This document shows, piece after piece, positions 17,418 to 25,030 of a stretch of DNA of 34,381 nt (positions within the stretch are counted from its first letter, which is position 1; each line of letters starts with the position of its first letter). A program made the translations under genes and the position numbers. The notes under the pieces were generated by a model. That model did no database searches, had not been told where the DNA came from, and saw only the letters and a program-made list of their open reading frames with translations. This DNA is from an uncultured Eubacterium sp. (GTDB taxonomy: Bacteria; Bacillota; Clostridia; Lachnospirales; Lachnospiraceae): the NCBI GenBank assembly GCA_910584595.1, contig CAJUBQ010000045.1, positions 1 through 34,381 on the forward strand. The letters run 5' to 3'.

Positions 17418-17581
17418 TAGAGCATGTTTGAAAAATCATTCCCGCGATCTGCACTCCCCACTATGCGGAGAATTTATCCCAAATTTAATCAACGTAGCCC
17501 GCTACGACTCATAAATTTGGGATGAATTCTCCACAAAGTGTGAAGCACATCTCACGGAAAGCATTTTTCAAACACACTCTA
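17418..17581. mobile_element. 164-bp palindromic MITE-like element, copy 1
   Basis: The element is bounded by TA on each side and has terminal inverted repeats GAGCATGTTTGAAAAAT / ATTTTTCAAACACACTC. The two halves also match inside (GGAGAATT..ATCCCAAATTTA and its complement), so it can fold into one long hairpin. It carries no gene. About 12 mismatches separate it from the copy at 22490-22653, which lies in the opposite orientation. The TA ends suggest mobilisation by an IS630/Tc1-mariner-type transposase, though none is in the window. It ends 12 bp from the stop of the transglutaminase-like gene and may act as its terminator. Confidence 0.8.
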
Positions 17582-17593
17582 GAGGAATTTCAG

Positions 17594-18799
17594 TTACGGA
17601 AAGATTACAACAAAAATATTCATCTGCATATCTGTCTTATAATATACGGTTTCGAGTCCCTCGCAATAATCACTGATATGATATTCTGTCAAAAAATACT
17701 CTTTTGCCTGTGTACACAGCTCTCTGCTGCTGAACTTTATGGAAACATTGCTTTTGCCTTTTTGATATGCCTGCCGGATAATCGCTCCGATTTTTGCCAC
17801 AGACGTCTCATCCATAGATGTAAAGTATTTTTTTTCTTTTACAAAATAATTATGATTAAGAGCTGTGCAGTCAGGCAGATCAAACGTCACCTGCGGACTG
17901 TGATCCTGCATCATTTCTTCTGTCGTTATATTCAGATAATCGTATTCTACATATTTCACATCGTTTTGCTCATCATCATGATATTTGGAATTTCCCCATG
18001 TAACGTCTACATAATACCATTCACCATCCAGCTGTACCAGATTCCAGGCGTGAGGCCCTCCCTTCGCCATTCCGGTCACAATTACACAGGGAATGTCCAG
18101 CAGATCCATTAAATACTGCATAGCGCTCGCATACCCCTGACATACGGTTTCTTTTCCCAGAAAGACACTGATAATATTTTGATTATTTTCTGATTGCAGA
18201 TTATAATCTACTTTCTGAATCAGTCTGCGGTAAACGGTACGCACTTTTTCATAATCTGTCGCATCCGCAAGCCCTTTTAGATATTTTTTTACCTGCCTGT
18301 CTATTCTTTTTTGCGTAGAAGCCCTCTCTTTCGCCGTCATAATATAATTGGGCGCAAAAGACATGACCTCTGTCTTGCCATTGCGCTGGTATTGGGTATA
18401 GCGAAAGCTCTCCACCCAAAACAGTCCGCCATGATCCGCCTTGATACAATTAAAAATATCTTCCAGATGCCGTCCATCTGATGTCGAAAGCGTCACTTCT
18501 TCTTCCTGATTCATAACAGCATCTAACATCTGATCGTAGATCTTTTTTTCTTCGTCCGACAGCGATTCATAGGCGTACCTGCCTGCTGAAATACTCTGAA
18601 CATCCTTTGGAAGCTCCAGCGCATTCATCTGCTGCCTTAATTCCATATTCTGACGTACCGTACTAACGACTTCTTCTACCGGACGAATCATTCCCGCAAA
18701 ACTATCTGAAAGCGCACATCCGGACAACGTACTGCTAAGCATCACAAACAACAGGCCGGTTGCCAGTTTCCTCTTTATGTATATCCGATTTCGACTCAT
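17594..18799 (-). CDS. Transglutaminase-like lipoprotein
   Basis: The start ATG 18799 follows an AGAGAGGATT ribosome site; the frame runs 21 codons longer without one. The 401-residue protein begins with a lipoprotein signal peptide, basic up to K11 then hydrophobic, with lipobox LSGC and Cys28 as the lipidated residue. The C-terminal half is a transglutaminase-like fold with a visible Cys-His-Asp triad: C220 in TVCQGYASAM, H250 in GPHAWN and D265 in YVDVTWGN. Such proteins are usually peptidases or cell-surface modifying enzymes rather than true transglutaminases, and the substrate is unknown. It has its own promoter and stands next to the MITE copy 1. Confidence 0.9.
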   Translation of the reverse strand: MSRNRIYIKRKLATGLLFVMLSSTLSGCALSDSFAGMIRPVEEVVSTVRQNMELRQQMNALELPKDVQSISAGRYAYESLSDEEKKIYDQMLDAVMNQEEEVTLSTSDGRHLEDIFNCIKADHGGLFWVESFRYTQYQRNGKTEVMSFAPNYIMTAKERASTQKRIDRQVKKYLKGLADATDYEKVRTVYRRLIQKVDYNLQSENNQNIISVFLGKETVCQGYASAMQYLMDLLDIPCVIVTGMAKGGPHAWNLVQLDGEWYYVDVTWGNSKYHDDEQNDVKYVEYDYLNITTEEMMQDHSPQVTFDLPDCTALNHNYFVKEKKYFTSMDETSVAKIGAIIRQAYQKGKSNVSIKFSSRELCTQAKEYFLTEYHISDYCEGLETVYYKTDMQMNIFVVIFP

Positions 18800-18876
18800 T
18801 TTTAATCCTCTCTCATTGCTGAAAACAAAATTATTCGTTTCGGTTAACAATTGTAACATCATTTCTGTTGTCTTCT

Positions 18877-18905
18877 ATGATATCTTGATTTTGCAGGATT
18901 TTCAA
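18877..18905 (-). promoter_or_regulatory. Promoter of the transglutaminase-like lipoprotein gene
   Basis: On the minus strand, TTGAAA (18900-18905) and TATCAT (18877-18882) are 17 bp apart. They lie about 80 nt upstream of the chosen ATG at 18799, which also supports the shorter start. Confidence 0.65.
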
Positions 18906-18953
18906 TGGTTTTTTCATGATTCGTACGATTCTTGCATATTCTTTTGAATTTTC

Positions 18954-19439
18954 TCAATTCTCTTTAAATTTACTGTATGGACTCCTTTGCATTACAGGAA
19001 TCCAGATTTCACTAACATAGTCACTGGACCTGTTATCTCCCGGCAAATAATTTTCAATCTCATAATCCGGTATTAATTCATAATCTGATCCCGGAAGCCA
19101 TTCTCGATAAATAGCTTCCCAGGTTTTATGAATCGCATCCGGTGTAGGTCCTACACATTTAAAAATCGCCCATGTATAAGCCGGAATACTAATAATCTGA
19201 AAACCTTTTGGTATTTCTTTCACATCATCAGCATCGCATCCGATTCCATACATAAATTCCTTCGAACCTTCTTTTTTCTGTGCACAAATTCCGAGATATC
19301 CCGGAGCTTTTTTGTACAGTTCATTTTTGTAATACTCCTCCCAAAGCGCAGAAATTCCTTTTTTACTGCTTTCATCTGTAAACATTTTAGCATATACAAG
19401 CAGTCTGAACGCTTCTTTCTTTTCCATACGATTTTCCAT
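18954..19439 (-). CDS. Stand-alone GyrI-like small-molecule-binding protein
   Basis: This 161-residue protein corresponds to the GyrI-like / AraC effector-binding domain without any DNA-binding part. Visible features are KKEAFRLLVYAKMF at the start, the FMYGIGCDAD strand, IPAYTWAIFKCVGPTPDAIHKTW (about 97-120) and the closing EIWIPVMQ strand. These proteins bind hydrophobic or cationic small molecules, and some hydrolyse or sequester toxins. The start ATG 19439 follows AGGAGG by 7 nt. It lies 11 bp downstream of the GNAT gene on the same strand and is probably cotranscribed with it, a pairing that suggests small-molecule detoxification or resistance (inference). Confidence 0.88.
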   Translation of the reverse strand: MENRMEKKEAFRLLVYAKMFTDESSKKGISALWEEYYKNELYKKAPGYLGICAQKKEGSKEFMYGIGCDADDVKEIPKGFQIISIPAYTWAIFKCVGPTPDAIHKTWEAIYREWLPGSDYELIPDYEIENYLPGDNRSSDYVSEIWIPVMQRSPYSKFKEN

Positions 19440-19450
19440 GACATTACCTC

Positions 19451-19978
19451 CTACTGATTTTTTAACAATTCGCATTTCTTTAACAGGGCATACATTTTCA
19501 TATCCAAAATTCTGCCATTTTTTACTGCATGATTATGTAAAGTGCCTTCATACTGAAAACCAGCTTTTTCCAAAACCCGGCATGATCTCATATTTTGAGC
19601 AAAAGGCTCTGCAAAAATCCGTATAATATCTGTATTCTCAAATACATGTTTACATGCCTGCTTAACTGCACTTAGCGTATATCCGTTTCCCCAGTATTGT
19701 TCTCCTATATAATATCCTATTTCCGCAGTTTTGCGATGAATGTTCTCACATCTGAAAATTCCTATGCTCCCAATAACCTGATCTTGGACTGTGATAGCAA
19801 AAGCAAAGGTTTTCTCTTTGTCCGCAGATAACATCGATGTAATGTAATCCTCCGCGTCTCTTTCTGTATATGGATATGGCAATCCATCTCGCAAATAATC
19901 CAAAATATTTCTGTTGTTCAAATTCCTTGCAAGATCTGTTTTATCCTCAATTTTCCATTTTCTTATTTTACATTCCAC
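19451..19978 (-). CDS. GNAT-family N-acetyltransferase (RimJ/RimL type)
   Basis: The likely start is GTG 19978, since AGGAGG lies 9 nt upstream; an in-frame ATG 13 codons earlier would place the ribosome site inside the gene. The 175-residue protein has the GNAT fold: the IRKWKIEDKTDLARNLN N-terminus, FAFAITVQDQVIGSIGIF strands, the acetyl-CoA loop in IGEQYWGNGY (about 104-113), and a VLEKAGFQYEG ending typical of RimJ/RimL-like enzymes. It transfers an acetyl group from acetyl-CoA to an amine of a protein or small molecule; the substrate is not deducible. Confidence 0.92.
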   Translation of the reverse strand: MECKIRKWKIEDKTDLARNLNNRNILDYLRDGLPYPYTERDAEDYITSMLSADKEKTFAFAITVQDQVIGSIGIFRCENIHRKTAEIGYYIGEQYWGNGYTLSAVKQACKHVFENTDIIRIFAEPFAQNMRSCRVLEKAGFQYEGTLHNHAVKNGRILDMKMYALLKKCELLKNQ

Positions 19979-20155
19979 TATTTGAATCCTCCTTTTTCGA
20001 AATCCTAAAAAGCTCATTTCATCTTCCTGTTTGTATCTTCCGCCTTACTTTCCAATTTCCCAACTTACCTGTAACCACCGCTTTTCCTTTGACGCTGCAT
20101 ATGCAAATTGTGTCAGTAAAAATAAAAAAGCCGAAAAACAAAGCCAGCCATGGCA

Positions 20156-21001
20156 TCAATCTTTCCTCTCGCCTGTCTGAACTTCGCATTTCGCCTCTCG
20201 ATCATCCATAATCAGCTCTCCGACCTCCGGCGCCTGAATTCTGCCAGACAGAGGGTTCTTAATACTATCCACCTTTGTCGTAACGACTGCTTCCACTTCG
20301 GATTTTTCAAAAGCCAGATCCGTACCAGACATTTCACAGTCAATCAGCTTCAAATTTTTGCAATAGCAAAACGGCTGCGTCCCGAAAATTTTACAATGAA
20401 CGAGCGTTAACCCATCTGAATACCAGGCCAGATACTCACCCTTTATCACGCTGTCTTTCACTATGATGTTTTCTCCATGCCAAAATGCATCCTTCGTATC
20501 AAACATACAATTTTCAAAAACTGCATGTTTCACATACTGAAAAGAATATTTTCCATTCAAATTTACCCCTTTCAATGCAACATTTTCTGCACGCATCATA
20601 AAATATTCACCGGTTGCTGTAGTATTCTCCATATGAATTCCACGCACAGACCATCCAAACTCCGGCGAAATAATGTCACTGTCTCTGATGAAAACATCTC
20701 TGCACTCCCTAAGCGCTTTTATCCCATGCAGCTTTGTGCCCGCAATTTCCACATGGTCAGAATACCACAGGGCAGCCCTGCAAAGCTCTGTCATTTCTGA
20801 ATCATGGATGATAAGCCCTTTGTCATGCCAAAACGGATAACGCAAATTAAAAAAACAGTTTTCAACCTTAAGATCCGCTCCTTCTTTAAAGGCGCTCTCG
20901 CCATCTGCCGGCCCATCAAAAGAACAGTTTCTTGCTAATACGCACCTGCTTCCATAAAAGGCGCGTTCCGTATCAAACGTCTGATTTTCAATTATTTTCA
21001 T
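20156..21001 (-). CDS. DUF3737 family protein (beta-helix)
   Basis: This 281-residue protein belongs to the DUF3737 family, with successive short beta-helix rungs (about 20 residues each) rich in Cys, Trp and Asp. Examples are CSFDGPADGESAFK, NCFFNLRYPFWHD, CRAALWYSDHVEI and the later CMFDTKDAFWHGEN. Right-handed beta-helices are often carbohydrate-active or structural, but no catalytic site or function is established for this family. There is no signal peptide. It begins in a 4-bp ATGA overlap with the small gene upstream, so the two are translationally coupled and share the promoter at 21371-21399. Confidence 0.88.
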   Translation of the reverse strand: MKIIENQTFDTERAFYGSRCVLARNCSFDGPADGESAFKEGADLKVENCFFNLRYPFWHDKGLIIHDSEMTELCRAALWYSDHVEIAGTKLHGIKALRECRDVFIRDSDIISPEFGWSVRGIHMENTTATGEYFMMRAENVALKGVNLNGKYSFQYVKHAVFENCMFDTKDAFWHGENIIVKDSVIKGEYLAWYSDGLTLVHCKIFGTQPFCYCKNLKLIDCEMSGTDLAFEKSEVEAVVTTKVDSIKNPLSGRIQAPEVGELIMDDREAKCEVQTGERKD

Positions 21002-21288
21002 TTACTGTTTTCCTCCGTTTCTTTTATCTGACATCTGCAGCGATTAATCTGGTAAACCAGATAATCCAGACAACCGATCTGCTTTTCTTCTTCATGCACT
21101 TTTTGCAGAAGGCCATTTCTATGGCGTTCCAGCTGCTTTAAAAGCTCTGTTTCTTTCCCGCAGTCCAGACATTCCATACAGCGCGCAATCGTAGCAAGGC
21201 TGCATCCCGCATCTTTCAGGTTTTCAATGACTGCTTCTTTCGATCCGTACATGAACGTTTCCTCCAGCCCGATTCTTTTACGGCTCAT
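20998..21288 (-). CDS. Small MerR-tail-like conserved protein
   Basis: The start is ATG 21288, directly behind AGGAGGAGAAC; the frame runs 28 codons further without a ribosome site. The 96-residue protein resembles the C-terminal half of MerR regulators, a helix AVIENLKDAGCSLATIARCM followed by a coiled-coil dimerisation helix (about 45-80). It lacks the N-terminal helix-turn-helix that binds DNA. It is cysteine-rich (GC, RCMECLDC, GCLDY, RCRC), so metal or redox sensing is possible. It is the first gene of a two-gene unit with the DUF3737 gene. It may act as a partner or modulator protein rather than a repressor. Confidence 0.72.
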   Translation of the reverse strand: MSRKRIGLEETFMYGSKEAVIENLKDAGCSLATIARCMECLDCGKETELLKQLERHRNGLLQKVHEEEKQIGCLDYLVYQINRCRCQIKETEENSK

Positions 21289-21370
21289 GTTCTCCTCCTT
21301 TCTGCATCTCTGCTGTAAGATATAAAAGTATAACATTCCTTTCTTCACATCTTTCGGACTTCTGTTTTCC

Positions 21371-21399
21371 ATTATATCCGCTTTACCGTTTCATAGCAA
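21371..21399 (-). promoter_or_regulatory. Promoter of the MerR-tail/DUF3737 unit
   Basis: On the minus strand, TTGCTA (21394-21399) and TATAAT (21371-21376) are 17 bp apart, about 80 nt upstream of the small gene. It faces the LysR promoter (back to back, about 28 bp between the two -35 boxes), an arrangement typical of LysR-regulated divergent units. Confidence 0.65.
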
Positions 21400-21426
21400 A
21401 TACTTATCATCTATCTGTTTGTATCA

Positions 21427-21455
21427 TTGAAACTTATACAAAAAGGCATTATACT
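21427..21455 (+). promoter_or_regulatory. Promoter of the LysR-family gene
   Basis: TTGAAA (21427-21432) and TATACT (21450-21455) are separated by 17 bp. The predicted start lies around 21462, giving a leader of about 80 nt that contains the inverted repeat at 21474-21503. Confidence 0.7.
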
Positions 21456-21473
21456 AAAGACTGCAAATAAAGG

Positions 21474-21503
21474 CAACCGTTCAAGGGCTCATCCGAACGG
21501 TTG
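21474..21503. promoter_or_regulatory. 9-bp inverted repeat in the LysR leader
   Basis: CAACCGTTC (21474-21482) and GAACGGTTG (21495-21503) pair exactly with a 12-nt spacer. In DNA it could be a dyad operator; in RNA a leader hairpin. No T-run follows, so it is not a terminator. Its position just after the predicted start site suits autoregulation. Confidence 0.5.
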
Positions 21504-21543
21504 TATTCAAACCAAACACTTATGAAAGGACAACACAGAACAT

Positions 21544-22443
21544 ATGGAACTGCGTGTACTCCAATATTTTCTTGCCGTTGCAAGGGAACAAAGCATTGTA
21601 AGGGCAGCAGAATCTCTGCACCTTTCGCAGCCCACGCTTTCTACACAGATCAAAGCAATGGAAGAATCCTTAGGAAAACAGCTTTTGATCCGTGGAACAA
21701 AAGGATCCAGAAAAATAACCCTTACCGAGGAAGGCATGATTCTCCGCAAACGTGCGGAAGAAATTTTAAATCTTGTACAGAAAACCGAACGGGAAATTTC
21801 CGGTTCTGACCGGATCATTGCAGGTGATGTTTATATAGGAACCGGCGAAACCGATGCTGTCCGGTTTATTGCCAAAGCAGCACGAGAACTGTACCAGACT
21901 TATCCAGGCATTCATTATCATATTGCAAGCGGAAACGCACAGTTTGTAATGGAACAATTAGACAAGGGACTGATTGACTTTGGAATTGTACTGGGCTTTT
22001 CAGACCGTACAAAATACCATTTCATTGACCTGCCGTTTAAGGATACGTGGGGTGTATTAATGCGCAAGGACTCCCCACTCGCTGAAAAAGAATCTGTCCA
22101 GCCGGATGATTTATGGGATAAGCCGCTGATCCTGTCACAGCAGGACGACAGCCACAAAGCTCTGGCTGACTGGATGCAGAAAGAAATGTCTGAACTGGAA
22201 ATTGTTGCAACCTATAACCTGCTCTTTAATGCCTCCCTGATGGTCGAGGAAGGACTTGGATATGCCGTCGGCCTTGATAAAATTATCAATACTTCCGGCA
22301 GCAGCCGTCTTCTCTTCCGTCCTCTTGCCCCAAAACGGGAAACAAGCATGAGCATTATCTGGAAAAAATATCAGATATTTTCAAAAGCTTCTGAAAAATT
22401 TATACAGATGATGAAAGAAATAACAAAAACAAGAGAAACATGA
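21544..22443 (+). CDS. LysR-family transcriptional regulator
   Basis: This 299-residue protein has a LysR winged helix-turn-helix at about 1-60 (LQYFLAVAREQSIVRAAESL, LSQPTLSTQIKAME) and the periplasmic-binding-like effector domain (about 90-295). It is divergent from the MerR-tail/DUF3737 unit, which it probably controls in response to a small molecule. The ATG has only a weak, distant AAAGGA ribosome site, but the start is fixed by the LysR N-terminus (MELRVLQYF). It converges with the third GH36, separated by MITE copy 2. Confidence 0.93.
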   Translation: MELRVLQYFLAVAREQSIVRAAESLHLSQPTLSTQIKAMEESLGKQLLIRGTKGSRKITLTEEGMILRKRAEEILNLVQKTEREISGSDRIIAGDVYIGTGETDAVRFIAKAARELYQTYPGIHYHIASGNAQFVMEQLDKGLIDFGIVLGFSDRTKYHFIDLPFKDTWGVLMRKDSPLAEKESVQPDDLWDKPLILSQQDDSHKALADWMQKEMSELEIVATYNLLFNASLMVEEGLGYAVGLDKIINTSGSSRLLFRPLAPKRETSMSIIWKKYQIFSKASEKFIQMMKEITKTRET

Positions 22444-22489
22444 AAGGCGCGCTGCCATCCATATTCATCATGAACTGCAGCGCACCCGC

Positions 22490-22653
22490 TAGAGCGTGTT
22501 TGAAAAATGCTTTCTGTGAGATGTGCTTCACAGTTTGTGGAGAATTTATCCCAAATTTAGGAGTCATAGTGGGCTATGTTGACTAAATTTGGGATAAATT
22601 CTTCGCAAAGTGGGGAGTGCAGATCGCGGGAATGATTTTTCAAACACGCTCTA
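22490..22653. mobile_element. 164-bp palindromic MITE-like element, copy 2 (inverted)
   Basis: Bounded by TA and by terminal inverted repeats GAGCGTGTTTGAAAAAT / ATTTTTCAAACACGCTC. Its reverse complement aligns without gaps to the copy at 17418-17581 with about 12 mismatches. It carries no gene. It sits between the convergent LysR and GH36 genes, where its long hairpin could serve as a bidirectional transcription barrier. Confidence 0.8.
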
Positions 22654-22680
22654 GAATGTATGCATCACCTTTTTACCGCT

Positions 22681-22727
22681 TAGGAACTGTAAAGAAATAA
22701 CTTGCAATATTCCTTTACAGTTCCTTA
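22681..22727. repeat. Palindromic repeat with TAAGGAACTGTAAAG arms
   Basis: The arms (22681-22696 and 22710-22727) pair over about 14 bp around a short loop. It lies 30 bp beyond the stop of the third GH36 gene. There is no T-run, so it is a poor terminator; a dispersed palindromic repeat is likelier. A half-copy is at 9665-9682. Confidence 0.55.
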
Positions 22728-22759
22728 CGATGCCGTACAAAACAATGAGCCTGTAAAAT

Positions 22760-25030
22760 TTATATTTTTTCTTTCATAGAGTCCGAACATTCTTTTATAT
22801 AAATCTGCCAGGCCTGATATCCGTTCACTGCCTCCGGAACAACAAATCCAAACTGCTTTAAAGCGGCGCCGCTGATTGCTTCGCCTGAATCAAATCCATA
22901 CGGCAGCCGCCTTCCGGAATATTTTTGTTTAAAGTCTTCGTTCAGAAACAGCTGATAGACCGCTTCATCTTTTAATCCCTGCACTCTGACTCTGACCGGC
23001 GCCGGATTGGCCTGCACATGATGATAAACTGCACTGACTAACGCTTCTTTGCCGGACGGGTCTGCAATCTCCCATACGGTACATGTTCCTTCCAGCGGAC
23101 TGGATATCCGATAATAATCACCATTCTGGATTAAATTGTAATGCTTTTTAAATCTGCCTATCTGCTCTTTGACTTCCTCTTTTTCTTCCTGTGTCAGCCT
23201 GCTGATGTCCAGTTCATAACCAAACGTGCCTGCCATTGCCACACAGCCTCTTGTCGACAGCGGCGCCATCCGTCCGGTCTGATGGTTCGGAGCTGTTGAG
23301 ACATGAGTTCCCATTACAGACACCGGATATCCAAAAGAAGCTCCGTACTGGATGCTCAGCCTCTCAACTGCATCCGTGGTATCGCTTCCCCATATCTGCG
23401 GCATATAGTAGAGCATCCCTGTATCAAAGCGCCCTCCGCCTCCGCCACAGCTTTCAAACAATATTTCAGGGAATTTTTCCGTCAGTTCTTCCAATACCCT
23501 GTACAGCCCCAGCACATATCGGTGTGCAAACTCACCCTGTCTGCTTTCATCCAGCATTCCGCTGAATTTATCGCAGATTGCCCGGTTGCAGTCCCATTTC
23601 ACATAAGAAACAGGTATCCCTCCAAGCAGTTGTGAAATTCTTTCTATGATATAATCCTGTACATCCTTTCTGGAAAAATCCAGTATCCACTGACATCTGC
23701 TCAGACAGGGCTTTCTTCCGGGAATCCCCACCGCCCAGTCCGGGTGGCTTCTGTATAAGTCGCTGTCTTCGGATATTCCTTCCGGCTCCAGCCAGATGCC
23801 AAACTGCATCCCTTCTGCAACGATACGTTCCGCCAGTTCTTTTAATGTACAGCCAAGCTTCTTTTCATTTGGAAACCAGTCGCCCAGACCGGACGTATCA
23901 TCCTCTCTGTTGCCATACCAGCCATCATCCAGAGCAAACAGTTCTATTCCCAATTTCTTTGCCTGTTTTGCAATGTCTATCAGTTTTTCTCCGGTAAATT
24001 TAAAATAAGTTGCCTCCCAGTTATTAATTAAGATCGGACGGCGTTTGTTTTTCCATTTTCCCCGGCAGATATGCTCCCTGATTACTTTGTGGAAATTTCT
24101 GCTTATCTTTCCCAATCCGTTACTGCTGTGCGTCATGATGACTTCCGGCAGCCAAAGCATATTGCCGCTATGCAAAACCCATGAAAAATTATCAGGATGA
24201 ATCCCGCAAACCAGCCTGGTTCTGTCAAGCTGATCCTTCTCTGCTTCTATCAAAAATTCCCCGCTGTAGACAAAGGAAAATCCATAGCAGCTGCCCATTG
24301 TTTCATTTGATCCCTTTTCACACAAAATAACAAAAGGGTTATACTGGTGGCTGCTTGTTCCTCTGACGCTGCCAATCGCCTGTATGCCATGATGGATATT
24401 TTCCCTTTGGAAATTCATCTCCATGCTGTGTCTTCCATAAAAAGAAATCCACTGAAAATCACCGTATTCCCAGTCAAGATTCATGCTGGCTGCTTTTTTT
24501 AATATAACATCTTCCTCTCCGTGATTGGATATTTTTACCACTCTGGTAATAACATCCATTTCCTCCAGTATCCCGTAATAAAGTTCAACCTCCAGGCCGG
24601 AATATTGGTCTGACAGCCGGATCATCAATGTTTCCGCTTCCCCGTTTTCCGCATACACCGCAGGAAGCCCCGGAACCGCATATTTTCCTTTCTGCACACT
24701 GTATCCGGCAAAGCGCAGTTCCGCCGCCTGACTTCCGTCTTTATTCTTTACCCTCAAAGAAGTAATCCTGTAGTCACCGGTCCCAAAACTGCTGTATTCC
24801 TGCGGAAGGGAATCCATAGAATATGTCCTGTCAGTCTTGCCCAGTTCATATGGATTGCCTGAAAAACCTCTGTCCGCCCTGTAAATCAAAAGAGATTTGT
24901 CACTGTTATCCGTTTTCTCCCCATAATAGGTATGAAGCAGCACGTTATGTTCATCTGCTTTTATCTGATAGGTTGTATTTTGAGTATGTAATGTAAAAAT
25001 CCTGCACGTATCATCAATCCTTATCGCCAT
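22760..25030 (-). CDS. Alpha-galactosidase, GH36 (copy 3, sucrose/RFO operon)
   Basis: The likely start is ATG 25030 (MAIRIDDTCRIF), which aligns with the N-termini of the other GH36 copies; the frame runs 66 codons further back inside the GH13 gene. The 756-residue enzyme is complete, with NNWEATYFKF, nucleophile D480 in KWDCNR (the other copies have KWDMNR) and acid/base D550 in SDTTDAVERL. It is cytoplasmic and hydrolyses alpha-1,6-galactosides. It overlaps the GH13_4 gene by 17 bp, so they are translationally linked. With the sucrose-acting gene and PTS next door, raffinose or stachyose is a plausible substrate, released galactose leaving sucrose behind (inference). Confidence 0.94.
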   Translation of the reverse strand: MAIRIDDTCRIFTLHTQNTTYQIKADEHNVLLHTYYGEKTDNSDKSLLIYRADRGFSGNPYELGKTDRTYSMDSLPQEYSSFGTGDYRITSLRVKNKDGSQAAELRFAGYSVQKGKYAVPGLPAVYAENGEAETLMIRLSDQYSGLEVELYYGILEEMDVITRVVKISNHGEEDVILKKAASMNLDWEYGDFQWISFYGRHSMEMNFQRENIHHGIQAIGSVRGTSSHQYNPFVILCEKGSNETMGSCYGFSFVYSGEFLIEAEKDQLDRTRLVCGIHPDNFSWVLHSGNMLWLPEVIMTHSSNGLGKISRNFHKVIREHICRGKWKNKRRPILINNWEATYFKFTGEKLIDIAKQAKKLGIELFALDDGWYGNREDDTSGLGDWFPNEKKLGCTLKELAERIVAEGMQFGIWLEPEGISEDSDLYRSHPDWAVGIPGRKPCLSRCQWILDFSRKDVQDYIIERISQLLGGIPVSYVKWDCNRAICDKFSGMLDESRQGEFAHRYVLGLYRVLEELTEKFPEILFESCGGGGGRFDTGMLYYMPQIWGSDTTDAVERLSIQYGASFGYPVSVMGTHVSTAPNHQTGRMAPLSTRGCVAMAGTFGYELDISRLTQEEKEEVKEQIGRFKKHYNLIQNGDYYRISSPLEGTCTVWEIADPSGKEALVSAVYHHVQANPAPVRVRVQGLKDEAVYQLFLNEDFKQKYSGRRLPYGFDSGEAISGAALKQFGFVVPEAVNGYQAWQIYIKECSDSMKEKI

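Noticed and set aside
17522..18112. 196-codon plus-strand frame opposite the transglutaminase-like gene
   Set aside because: It starts within the MITE copy and then runs antisense to a gene with a clear catalytic triad; the composition is that of a reversed AT-rich gene.
20018..20155. Terminator for the DUF3737 unit (T-rich tract near 20122-20132)
   Set aside because: A T-run is present on the minus strand, but the only stem available is a few bases long.
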